NCBI GenBank assembly: GCA_964384675.1
Contig: CAYLNK010000042.1
Location: 1-30,463 of the forward strand
Origin: CAYLNK01 sp964384675
Lineage (GTDB): Bacteria > Acidobacteriota > Thermoanaerobaculia > UBA5066
Reading direction: 5' to 3'
DNA: 30,463 bases
Shown here: one piece after another, positions 1-6,146 of the stretch
Layout of the letters: each line of letters begins with the position of its first letter
Position numbering within the stretch: position 1 is the first letter of the stretch
Notes under the pieces: generated by a model
Databases searched by the model: none
Told to the model about the DNA's origin: nothing
Seen by the model: only the letters and a program-made list of their open reading frames with translations
Position numbers and translations under genes: made by a program

Positions 1-718
1 CGAGGAGGAGCGCCGCCACGGTCTCCCGCGACGTCTCGGCGACGGGAGACTCGAGGATCGTGCGTCCGCGAGCGAGGAGGGTCACGCGATCGCCCCACTC
101 GAACACCTCGGCGAGCCGGTGGGTGATGACGACGATGGCGCGACCCGTCGACGCCCGCTGGCGGAGCGCGCCGAAGAGAGCCGCGGTCTCGTCGGGCGAG
201 AGCACGGCGGTGGGCTCGTCCAGGATCAGGACCGCGGGGTCGGACAGGAGCGCTCCGGCGACCTCGATCCTCTGGCGTGTCCCGACCGGAAGACCGGCGA
301 CGCGAGCGTCGGGCGAGCCGAGATCGAGGGCGAGCTGCGCGGCGAGCCGCCCGACCCGGGCCCGGCGCGCGCGCGGCCCCTCCACCAGGGGGGCGCGGGG
401 GTCGAGGAGCGCCAGGTTGTCGGCCACGCTGGCCGCCTCCACGAGGAGGTCGTGCTGCGGGACCAGGGCGAGCCCCACCCGGCGCGCGTCCCGAGGGCCG
501 CGGAACGACACGCGCTCGCCCGCGCGCCGGATCTCTCCGGAATCCGAGGCCAGGGCACCGGTGGCGATGGAGACGAGCGTCGACTTCCCGGCGCCGTTCT
601 CTCCGAGCAGCGCGTGGATCTCCCCGGGGAGGACGGAGAGGTGCGCGCCGTCGAGCGCACGGGTCGGGCCGAACGTCTTGACGACGTCGCGGAGCTCGAG
701 GGCGGGTGTCGGGCTCAG
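1..718 (-). CDS. BMP-family (nucleoside/sugar-type) ABC transporter ATP-binding protein, partial at window edge
   Basis: ATPase of an ABC importer that would energise uptake of the ligand bound by the lipoprotein encoded just upstream. About 239 codons are visible and the frame is still open at base 1. Seen: Walker A GENGAGKS at about residues 39-46, a Q-loop region reading VPQHDLLVE, a signature region LPVGTRQR in place of LSGGQ, Walker B with LILDEPTAVLSPDE, and an H-loop ITHRLAEV. The PVG-type signature and the DEPTAVLSP stretch are typical of the first nucleotide-binding domain in the double-domain ATPases paired with BMP lipoproteins (YufO/NupO-like), so a second domain should lie beyond the left edge. 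I find no ATG, GTG or TTG that fits the N-terminus. The best start is CTG at 718-716, overlapping the preceding stop as CTGA, with a GGGA a few bases upstream. The start is uncertain. Confidence 0.85.
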   Translation of the reverse strand, partial: MSPTPALELRDVVKTFGPTRALDGAHLSVLPGEIHALLGENGAGKSTLVSIATGALASDSGEIRRAGERVSFRGPRDARRVGLALVPQHDLLVEAASVADNLALLDPRAPLVEGPRARRARVGRLAAQLALDLGSPDARVAGLPVGTRQRIEVAGALLSDPAVLILDEPTAVLSPDETAALFGALRQRASTGRAIVVITHRLAEVFEWGDRVTLLARGRTILESPVAETSRETVAALLL

Positions 719-1701
719 AAATTCCCGCGCGGGACGACCAGCGTGCCCGCCTCGATCTCCTTCTTCGCCCTCTCGACCTCGTCGAGCACCGGTGCCGGGA
801 CCTTGCCGGCAGCGGCCGGGCTCAGCACGAACGAGATCACACCGCTCTTCAGGCCATAGCGGATCGGCTTGCCGTCGAAGCGCCCTTCCTTCACCGTGCG
901 GGCGGCCTCGACGTAGGCGCGAGTCATGTCGATGACGGCGGACGCCAGCACCGAGGGCGCCAGCGCGTTCTGGTCCTTGTTGGTGCCGAACGCCCAGATG
1001 CCGCGCTCCGTGGCCGCCTTGAAGACGCCGAGCGCGGCGGCGTCGGCGTTCTGGAAGATGAAGTCGGCTCCCTTGTCGGCGAGCGCGAGCGTGGCGGTCT
1101 TCGCTCCCGCGACGTCCTCGAACGAGCCGGTGAAGACCGACACCGCCGATCCGCCCGGGTTGCCGGCCTTGAAGCCCCCCTCGAACGCCAGGAACGTCGA
1201 CTTGATCGACGGTAGCTCGACGCCGCCCACCATCCCGGCCTTGGCGCTCTTCGTCATCCGGCCCGCCACCAGCCCGCACAGGTAGGCGGCCTGCTCCAGC
1301 TCGAAGACGATCGGCGCCTGGTTCGGCCCCACCTTCGAGCCCGAGGTCGTGATGAAGACCGTCTTCGGGAACTCCCTGGCGACGCGGGCCGCCGCGTCCT
1401 GGAACTCGAAGCCGTGCCCGAAGCAGAGGGAGTAGCCCTTCGAGGCGTAGGCGCGGAACTGCTCCTCGTACTCGGACGGGGTCTTGGTCTGCACCTGGGA
1501 GACCGAGGCGCCCAGCTCCTTCTCGATCGCCTTCAGCCCCTCGTACGCCCCGGCGTTCCAGCCGGCGTCCGAGATGGGCCCGGGCGTCAGGAGGGCGACC
1601 TGGAAGCCGGCCGGCTTCTCAGGCGCCTTCGCTTTCTGGCACGAGGCGAGAGGGATGGCGACGAGGAGGAGCGGAGTCAGCGCACGCAACGGGCTTCGCA
1701 T
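715..1701 (-). CDS. BMP family ABC transporter substrate-binding lipoprotein
   Basis: Periplasmic ligand-binding lipoprotein of 328 residues, the usual size for the BMP/PnrA family that binds purine nucleosides or related ligands. Seen: a short basic N-terminus (MRSPLR), a hydrophobic segment and a lipobox LASC with Cys21 as the likely lipidated residue. The family-like N-terminal block LLTPGPISDAGWNAGAYEGL follows, then GLVAGRMTKSAKAGMVGG in the mid region. The ATPase gene begins at its stop codon, so the two are translationally coupled. A permease should follow beyond the left edge. The start is ATG at 1701, only 15 bases from the divergent gene at 1717. No well-spaced Shine-Dalgarno is visible, and a CATAAT lies 7 bases upstream, so a leaderless message is possible. 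Ligand identity cannot be read from the sequence. Confidence 0.9.
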   Translation of the reverse strand: MRSPLRALTPLLLVAIPLASCQKAKAPEKPAGFQVALLTPGPISDAGWNAGAYEGLKAIEKELGASVSQVQTKTPSEYEEQFRAYASKGYSLCFGHGFEFQDAAARVAREFPKTVFITTSGSKVGPNQAPIVFELEQAAYLCGLVAGRMTKSAKAGMVGGVELPSIKSTFLAFEGGFKAGNPGGSAVSVFTGSFEDVAGAKTATLALADKGADFIFQNADAAALGVFKAATERGIWAFGTNKDQNALAPSVLASAVIDMTRAYVEAARTVKEGRFDGKPIRYGLKSGVISFVLSPAAAGKVPAPVLDEVERAKKEIEAGTLVVPRGNF

Positions 1702-1704
1702 CCC

Positions 1705-1714
1705 TTAGATTATG
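1705..1714. promoter_or_regulatory. overlapping face-to-face -10-like elements between divergent genes
   Basis: The 15-base gap between the BMP gene (minus) and the gene at 1717 (plus) holds TAGATT on the plus strand (1705-1710) and CATAAT on the minus strand (1714-1709). Each ends 6-7 bases before the respective start codon, which would give leaderless or nearly leaderless transcripts in both directions. No convincing -35 box is visible for either, so this is a weak, purely sequence-based call. Confidence 0.3.
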
Positions 1715-1716
1715 CC

Positions 1717-2274
1717 GTGCCCATCACGCTCGACGCCGCCACCCGGTCCCGGGTCCTCGACTTCGTCCGTCCCCTCTCCGTCGGCCTCGACGGGGTCACG
1801 AACTTCGGCTTCGTCGAGCGGCGGCTCAAGGTCGCGGGCCACCTGGCGGCGCGGTGCGGCCTCGACGTGGACCCGGCGCGGCTCTTCCTCCTCGCTGCTT
1901 TCGCGGGCCTCGGGGTGGGGCCCGACAGCCGGGCGGATCTGCTGCTGCGCACCTCCGGCGTTCCCCCGGACGAGGTCGCGCGCCTCGTCCGTTCCCTGAA
2001 GCGGTACGCCACGGAGCCGCGCAGCCCGGAGGAGCTGGTGGTACGGGACGCGGCGCTCCTCGAGACGGTCGGGGCGTACGGCGTCACCCAGCTCCTCGTC
2101 TGGGGGACGAAGGAGCGGATGACGCTCGCCGAGATGGCCGACGAGGTGGAGGCGCGGATGGCGGCGGCCTCCTTCTCGACCGACGCCGGCCGCGAGATGG
2201 CGGCCGATCGCATCGCCTTCGCGCGGGAGTTCGCAGCGCGGCTCCGCGACGAGGTCGCGGAGTTCGAGGCCTGA
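1717..2274 (+). CDS. HD-domain-like protein lacking the metal-binding residues (putative pseudo-hydrolase)
   Basis: Protein of 185 residues starting at GTG 1717; an upstream extension of the frame would only run antisense to the lipoprotein gene. The helical layout and several segments resemble small HD-superfamily phosphohydrolases of the YedJ type. LFLLAAFAGLGV (residues 57-67) sits where LLAALLHDIG is expected. SLKRYA (93-98) sits where the second-sphere His motif is expected, and DAALLETVGAYGVTQLLVWG (111-130) corresponds to DADRLDALGAIGIARVF. A terminal AFAREFAARLRDEVAEF matches the closing helix. The histidines and aspartates that bind metal in active members are absent at each place, so catalysis looks lost. 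The role is unknown; a structural or regulatory function is possible. The gene is convergent with the SDR gene, 10 bases away. Family assignment is by eye and moderate in certainty. Confidence 0.6.
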   Translation: MPITLDAATRSRVLDFVRPLSVGLDGVTNFGFVERRLKVAGHLAARCGLDVDPARLFLLAAFAGLGVGPDSRADLLLRTSGVPPDEVARLVRSLKRYATEPRSPEELVVRDAALLETVGAYGVTQLLVWGTKERMTLAEMADEVEARMAAASFSTDAGREMAADRIAFAREFAARLRDEVAEFEA

Positions 2275-2284
2275 CGAGCGGCGT

Positions 2285-3004
2285 CTAGACGACCGACCGC
2301 CCGCCGTCCACGGCCAGCACCTGGCCGGTGATCGAGCGGTTCGTCGCGAGGAAGACGGCCGCGTCGACGAGGTCCTTCACGCCGACGGGCCGGGCGAGGG
2401 GCGTCCGCGCGACCAGGCGCTCGATCGCCTCGGGCGCGAGGTCGTCGGGCGGGAGGACGATCCCGGGCGCGAGCCCGTTCACCCGCACGCCGGGCCCGAA
2501 CGCCACCGCCAGGTTCGTCACGAGAGCGTTCAGCGCGGCCTTGGCGACCGCGTGCGGGACGTGACGGGGCCACGCCTTCGTGGCCGCGACGTCGGAGATC
2601 ATCAGGATCGCTCCCCGCGCGGCCCGGAGCGCGGGCTCCGCGGCCTGCGCCAGGAAGAACGCCGCCTTCGGGACGACGCGAAACGTCGCCTCCCAGTCGG
2701 CCGGCGTCACGTCCACCACCGGCTTCTCGATCCACGGCGACGCGGCGTGGACCAGGAGATCCAGACGCCCGCACCGGGCGACGACGGCCTCGACCAGCTC
2801 ACGGGGCGCCGCCTCGTCCTCGAGGTCGGCGGAAAAGGCGTCGCCGGAGCCTCCCGCCTCCTCGAGGAGCCGGAGCGTCTCGTCGGCGTCGGCCGGCCGG
2901 CTCCGGTAGTGCACGGCGACGTGGAAGGCGGCCCGGCCGAACGCCAGCGACAGCTCCCGGCCCAGCCGGTGGGCGCCCCCGGTGACGAGGGCGACGGGCC
3001 TCAC
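2285..3004 (-). CDS. SDR family oxidoreductase, pteridine-reductase-like
   Basis: Short-chain dehydrogenase/reductase of 239 residues, standard for a classical SDR. Seen: N-terminal cofactor motif TGGAHRLG (residues 8-15), a form of TGxxxRxG used by pteridine reductases and related NADPH enzymes, then HYRSRP (32-37) after the second strand. The HAAS segment replaces NNAG, Ser137 follows ILMI, and the C-terminus carries VRVNGLAPGIVLPP and ITGQVLAVDGG. The active-site YxxxK reads HAVAK (151-155): the lysine is kept but the tyrosine is histidine. The start is GTG at 3004, overlapping the stop of the upstream membrane-protein gene as GTGA, so the two are coupled. Substrate is unknown; a dihydropteridine or quinoid compound is only a family-based guess. 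Confidence 0.85.
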   Translation of the reverse strand: MRPVALVTGGAHRLGRELSLAFGRAAFHVAVHYRSRPADADETLRLLEEAGGSGDAFSADLEDEAAPRELVEAVVARCGRLDLLVHAASPWIEKPVVDVTPADWEATFRVVPKAAFFLAQAAEPALRAARGAILMISDVAATKAWPRHVPHAVAKAALNALVTNLAVAFGPGVRVNGLAPGIVLPPDDLAPEAIERLVARTPLARPVGVKDLVDAAVFLATNRSITGQVLAVDGGRSVV

Positions 3005-3480
3005 GGGGCCGGGGGCGGGACGAGCGTCTCCGCCTCCTCCATCAGCTGGTTGGTCTCGGACATGGCGACGACCTCCACGAAGAAGGCCCTCACGTGGACG
3101 AGCAGGGTGACGGCGGCGGCGGTCAGGTGGACCCAGGCCGGGGCGCGAGCCGTGAGGCCGGCCACGAGCGCCGTGATCGGCGCGAGCGTCGCCAGGCCCG
3201 AGGTACGGACCTTGAAGTCCCTCACCCGGGCCAGGATGTAGTTCCGTCCCGCTTCGTCGGGGCGCTTCGCCGCCGCCTCCTTCAGGAGCTTCCCGGTGCC
3301 GATGAAGAAGAAGAGGACCATCGACTGCGTGAAGAGCGAGAAGAGGACCGACGGGATCGCGATGGCGACGTGCCGGGCGGCCATCGCGCCCGCGGTGTGG
3401 GCGAGCGTCCAGCCGGCCACGAAGGAGAGGCCGAGCCCGACGACGGTGAAGAGCGCGAGGAGCGTCAAGGCGAGCGCCAC
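3001..3480 (-). CDS. hypothetical four-helix membrane protein
   Basis: I do not recognise a named family. The product is 159 residues with four predicted transmembrane segments at about 3-27, 37-63, 94-112 and 116-140. A basic 30-residue loop (KLLKEAAAKRPDEAGRNYIL) lies between the second and third helices, and a short Pro-rich tail ends in PPPAP. The start is taken as GTG at 3480. The SDR gene begins on its stop codon, so the two proteins are probably made in fixed ratio and may act together, perhaps placing a reductase at the membrane. It is divergent from the acyl-CoA synthetase gene, with an 79-base spacer. Confidence 0.7.
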   Translation of the reverse strand: MALALTLLALFTVVGLGLSFVAGWTLAHTAGAMAARHVAIAIPSVLFSLFTQSMVLFFFIGTGKLLKEAAAKRPDEAGRNYILARVRDFKVRTSGLATLAPITALVAGLTARAPAWVHLTAAAVTLLVHVRAFFVEVVAMSETNQLMEEAETLVPPPAP

Positions 3481-3518
3481 GGGGCGGAGTGTCTCACCGT
3501 GGGACGCGAGTCTCGATG

Positions 3519-3526
3519 TCTATAAT
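3519..3526. promoter_or_regulatory. -10 element of the acyl-CoA synthetase gene (TATAAT), possibly shared with the divergent gene
   Basis: A perfect TATAAT stands at 3521-3526 in very GC-rich surroundings, 33 bases before the ATG at 3560. Transcription starting near 3533 would give a leader of about 27 bases containing GGAGG at 3549-3553. The same island read on the minus strand gives TATAGA (3524-3519), suitably placed for the membrane-protein gene starting at 3480. No clear -35 box is visible on either side. Confidence 0.5.
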
Positions 3527-3559
3527 CCGGCGCCCCGCGATTCGCCCCGGAGGAAGAGA

Positions 3560-5371
3560 ATGACCGAACCCCGCACCCTCGTCGACATCTTCCGCAACGT
3601 CGAGAGGCTGAACAAGCCCGACCTCCAGCTCTACAAGAAAGACGGCAAGTGGATCCCGGTCTCGTCCAGCGAGTTCGTCGAGCGAGTGACCGCGATCTCG
3701 GGCGCGCTCGGGAATCTCGGCGTGGCGCCGGGCGGCTCCGTCGCTCTCCTTTCCGAGAACCGGCCGGAGTGGTCGATGATCGACTTCGCCTGCCAGTGCT
3801 ATGGCGCGGTCCTCGTGCCGATCTTCCCGACGATGATGGGCGAGCAGGCCGAGTACCTCATCAGGGACAGCGGGGCGACGGTCGCGTTCGCCTCGACCGA
3901 GGCCCAGGCGCAGAAGATCCTGGAGGCCCGCCCCCGCTGCCCGGGCCTGAAGCACGTCATCGCGCTCGAGCCCGTCTCCCTGCCGGGCGTCGCCTCGTTC
4001 GAGGACGTCGTGGCCGAGGGACGCAAGACCCACGCGGCCGACCCGCAGGCGTTCGCCCGGCGCGCGGACGCGCGGAAGCCGGAGGACCTGGCGACCCTCA
4101 TCTACACGTCCGGGACGACGGGGGAGCCGAAGGGGGCGATGCTGACCCACGGCAACTTCGTCTCGAACGTCCTCGCGGGGTCGGCGCTCCTCCTGCCCGA
4201 CTCGCCGGAGGCGTTCGGCGGCCAGCCGGTGGGGCTCTCGTTCCTGCCGCTCGCCCACGTCTTCGAGCGGACGATCGAGTACTGCTTCTACCTGCGCGGC
4301 GCCACGATCGCGTTCGCCGAGTCGATCGAGAAGCTCCGTGACAACCTCTCCGAGGTGAACCCGCACGTCTTCGGCGCGGTGCCCCGCGTCTACGAGAAGG
4401 TGTACGCGCGGATCCAGGAGAGCGCCGAGAAGGCGTCTCCCGCCAAGCGGAAGCTCCTCGAGGAGGCGATCGCGACCGGCAAGGAGGTCCTGGCGCTCAA
4501 GGCGAAGAAGCAGACGCCCGGGTTCGCGCTGTCGCTCAAGCACTACGTCTTCGAGCGGCTCGTCTACCGGAAGATCCGTGCGGCGCTCGGGAGCCGTTTC
4601 AAGTTCGCGATCTCGGGCGGCGCCCCGCTCGCCAAGGACCTGGCGGAGTTCTTCTGGGCCGTCGGCGTCGAGATCTACGAGGGGTACGGGCTCACCGAGA
4701 CGAGCCCGGTCATCACCGTCAACTCGCCGTCGGGCTGGAGGCTCGGGACCGTGGGCAAGGTGATCGCGGGCGTCGAGTGCAAGATCGCGCCGGACGGCGA
4801 GATCCTGTCGCGCGGGCCCCACATCATGAAGGGGTACCTGAACAAGCCTCAGGCGACCAGGGACGCGATCGACGAGGAGGGCTGGTTCCACACCGGCGAC
4901 ATCGGCGAGTTCGACGCCGACGGCTTCCTGAAGATCACCGACCGCAAGAAGGAGCTGATCGTCAACTCGAACGGCAAGAACATCCCCCCGGCCCCGATCG
5001 AGAGCTTCCTGAAGGGCGATCCGTTCATCGCGCAGCCGGTGATCATCGGCGACCGCAGGAAGTTCCTGACCTGCCTCATCGTCCCGAACTTCGAGAAGCT
5101 CCACGAGTGGGCGAAGACGAACGGCCTCGGCGGCAAGCCGATGGAGCAGCTGATCGTCGACCCGAAGGTCCGCGGGATCTTCCAGAAGACGATCGACCGC
5201 TGGAACGCCGGCAAGCCGCACGAGATGGTGATCGGGAAGTTCGCGATCCTGCCGAACGACCTGACGATCGAAGGGGGCGAGCTGACGCCGACGCTGAAGG
5301 TGAAGCGGCGGATCATCGACGACAAGTACAAGGACGCCATCGACTCGCTCTACGAGGGCGCGAAGGACTGA
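3560..5371 (+). CDS. fadD: long-chain fatty-acid--CoA ligase (AMP-forming acyl-CoA synthetase)
   Basis: Activates free fatty acids to acyl-CoA with ATP, giving AMP and pyrophosphate, and so feeds the beta-oxidation genes downstream. 603 residues, typical for bacterial long-chain synthetases. Seen: the AMP/phosphate-binding loop YTSGTTGEPKGAML (Thr183 begins TSGTTG), the adenine motif EGYGLTETSP (Tyr376), the hinge region WFHTGDIGEFDADGFLKITD with RKKELIV, the stretch GKNIPPAPIES, and a C-terminal GELTPTLKVKRR carrying the likely catalytic lysine. The ATG at 3560 is chosen because GGAGG (3549-3553) precedes it by 6 bases and the homologous N-terminus starts here. The regulator gene follows after 58 bases. 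B. subtilis also places an acyl-CoA synthetase gene (lcfA) before fadR, which supports a degradative role. Chain-length preference cannot be told from the sequence. Confidence 0.93.
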   Translation: MTEPRTLVDIFRNVERLNKPDLQLYKKDGKWIPVSSSEFVERVTAISGALGNLGVAPGGSVALLSENRPEWSMIDFACQCYGAVLVPIFPTMMGEQAEYLIRDSGATVAFASTEAQAQKILEARPRCPGLKHVIALEPVSLPGVASFEDVVAEGRKTHAADPQAFARRADARKPEDLATLIYTSGTTGEPKGAMLTHGNFVSNVLAGSALLLPDSPEAFGGQPVGLSFLPLAHVFERTIEYCFYLRGATIAFAESIEKLRDNLSEVNPHVFGAVPRVYEKVYARIQESAEKASPAKRKLLEEAIATGKEVLALKAKKQTPGFALSLKHYVFERLVYRKIRAALGSRFKFAISGGAPLAKDLAEFFWAVGVEIYEGYGLTETSPVITVNSPSGWRLGTVGKVIAGVECKIAPDGEILSRGPHIMKGYLNKPQATRDAIDEEGWFHTGDIGEFDADGFLKITDRKKELIVNSNGKNIPPAPIESFLKGDPFIAQPVIIGDRRKFLTCLIVPNFEKLHEWAKTNGLGGKPMEQLIVDPKVRGIFQKTIDRWNAGKPHEMVIGKFAILPNDLTIEGGELTPTLKVKRRIIDDKYKDAIDSLYEGAKD

Positions 5372-5394
5372 GCCGGCGGCGACGCACCGGGCAC

Positions 5395-5422
5395 TTGACG
5401 CGGGCGTCGGGGGTGATAGCCT
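5395..5422 (+). promoter_or_regulatory. promoter of the fadR-fadI-fadJ-acd operon
   Basis: TTGACG at 5395-5400 matches the -35 consensus at five of six positions. It is followed after 16 bases by TAGCCT at 5417-5422, a weaker -10 matching at three of six. The predicted transcription start is about 5429-5430, that is, the A of the regulator's ATG, so the transcript would be leaderless. The FadR-type operator at 5424-5441 covers this start point. Confidence 0.5.
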
Positions 5423-5423
5423 A

Positions 5424-5441
5424 TGAGTGATGGCTCATTCA
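5424..5441. promoter_or_regulatory. FadR (YsiA)-type operator, inverted repeat TGAGTGA-N4-TCATTCA
   Basis: TGAGTGA (5424-5430) and TCATTCA (5435-5441) are inverted 7-base arms with one mismatch around a 4-base centre TGGC. The known B. subtilis FadR (YsiA) operator is TGAATGANTANTCATTCA, with the same arms and the same 7-4-7 spacing; 13 of the 14 arm bases agree here. The site lies immediately after the predicted -10 and overlaps the ATG of a TetR gene whose C-terminal domain resembles YsiA. This suggests autorepression relieved by long-chain acyl-CoA. No second copy was found before the acyl-CoA synthetase or acyl-CoA dehydrogenase genes. Confidence 0.7.
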
Positions 5442-6146
5442 GTCGCCCGCCGCGGTCCGGCACCCCCTCCCGGCGACCCTGAACCCGCCGACGCCCCGAA
5501 GAGCCCGGCCGGCGCCGATCCCGACAAGCGAAAGCGTCTTCTGGCGGCCGCCGTCCGCACGTTCGGCCGGCGCGGCTTCCACGAGGCGCGCATCGCCGAG
5601 ATCGCCTCGGCCGCCCAGGTCGCCGAGGGCACCGTCTACCTCTACTTCCGGAACAAGGAAGACCTCCTCGGCGTGGTCTTCGACGAGACGATGGACGGGG
5701 TCCTGGCCGAGGCGCGGTCGATCCGCTTCTCGGACGCGCTGGCGGCGGTCCGGCTCGCCAAGCTGGTCGACCTCCACATCACCTTCCTCGCCTCGGATCG
5801 CGACCTCGCCTCGGTCTTCCAGATCGAGCTCCGGCGGAGCGCGCGCCTGGTCGAGCGCTTCTCCCGCTCCAAGCTGGTGGAGTACTTCCGGCTCCTGGAA
5901 GGGCTGCTGAGGGAAGGGATCGACGCGGGGGAGTTCCGCGGCGACCTCGATCCGCGCCTGGCGGTGAGGATCCTCTTCGGCGCGGCCGACGAGATCCTCT
6001 CGGAGTGGCTGCTCTCCGGCGGGCATGCCCCCGCCGCGAGCGGGACCGAGCTGGTCGGGACGCTGCTTCGGGGCTTCGCCGGTCCCGCCGCTGCCGTCTC
6101 TCCGTCCCCTGCCCCCCGGAAGCCGGCGAGGAAGAAGGCCCGTTGA
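5430..6146 (+). CDS. fadR: TetR/AcrR family regulator, FadR (YsiA)-like repressor of fatty-acid degradation
   Basis: DNA-binding repressor of 238 residues. A Pro/Ala-rich, probably disordered N-terminus (1-31) precedes a TetR HTH domain at about 32-80 with GRRGFHEARIAEIASAAQVA and the recognition stretch GTVYLYFRNKEDLL. The ligand domain contains VFQIELRRSARLVERFS and ends with ILFGAADEILSEWLLSGG, which resembles the C-terminal domain of YsiA/FadR, a sensor of long-chain acyl-CoA. An Ala/Pro/Lys tail closes the protein. The start could be GTG 5427 or ATG 5430; ATG 5430 is preferred because it coincides with the predicted transcription start. The operator at 5424-5441 overlaps it, implying autoregulation. 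The stop overlaps the thiolase TTG as TTGA, so regulator and enzymes are cotranscribed. Induction by acyl-CoA is inferred from the family. Confidence 0.88.
   Translation: MAHSVARRGPAPPPGDPEPADAPKSPAGADPDKRKRLLAAAVRTFGRRGFHEARIAEIASAAQVAEGTVYLYFRNKEDLLGVVFDETMDGVLAEARSIRFSDALAAVRLAKLVDLHITFLASDRDLASVFQIELRRSARLVERFSRSKLVEYFRLLEGLLREGIDAGEFRGDLDPRLAVRILFGAADEILSEWLLSGGHAPAASGTELVGTLLRGFAGPAAAVSPSPAPRKPARKKAR

Noticed and set aside
3494..5221. Long antisense frame over the acyl-CoA synthetase gene (575 codons)
   Set aside because: Low-complexity Arg/Leu/Asp/Glu product with no recognisable domain; the plus-strand synthetase explains the sequence.
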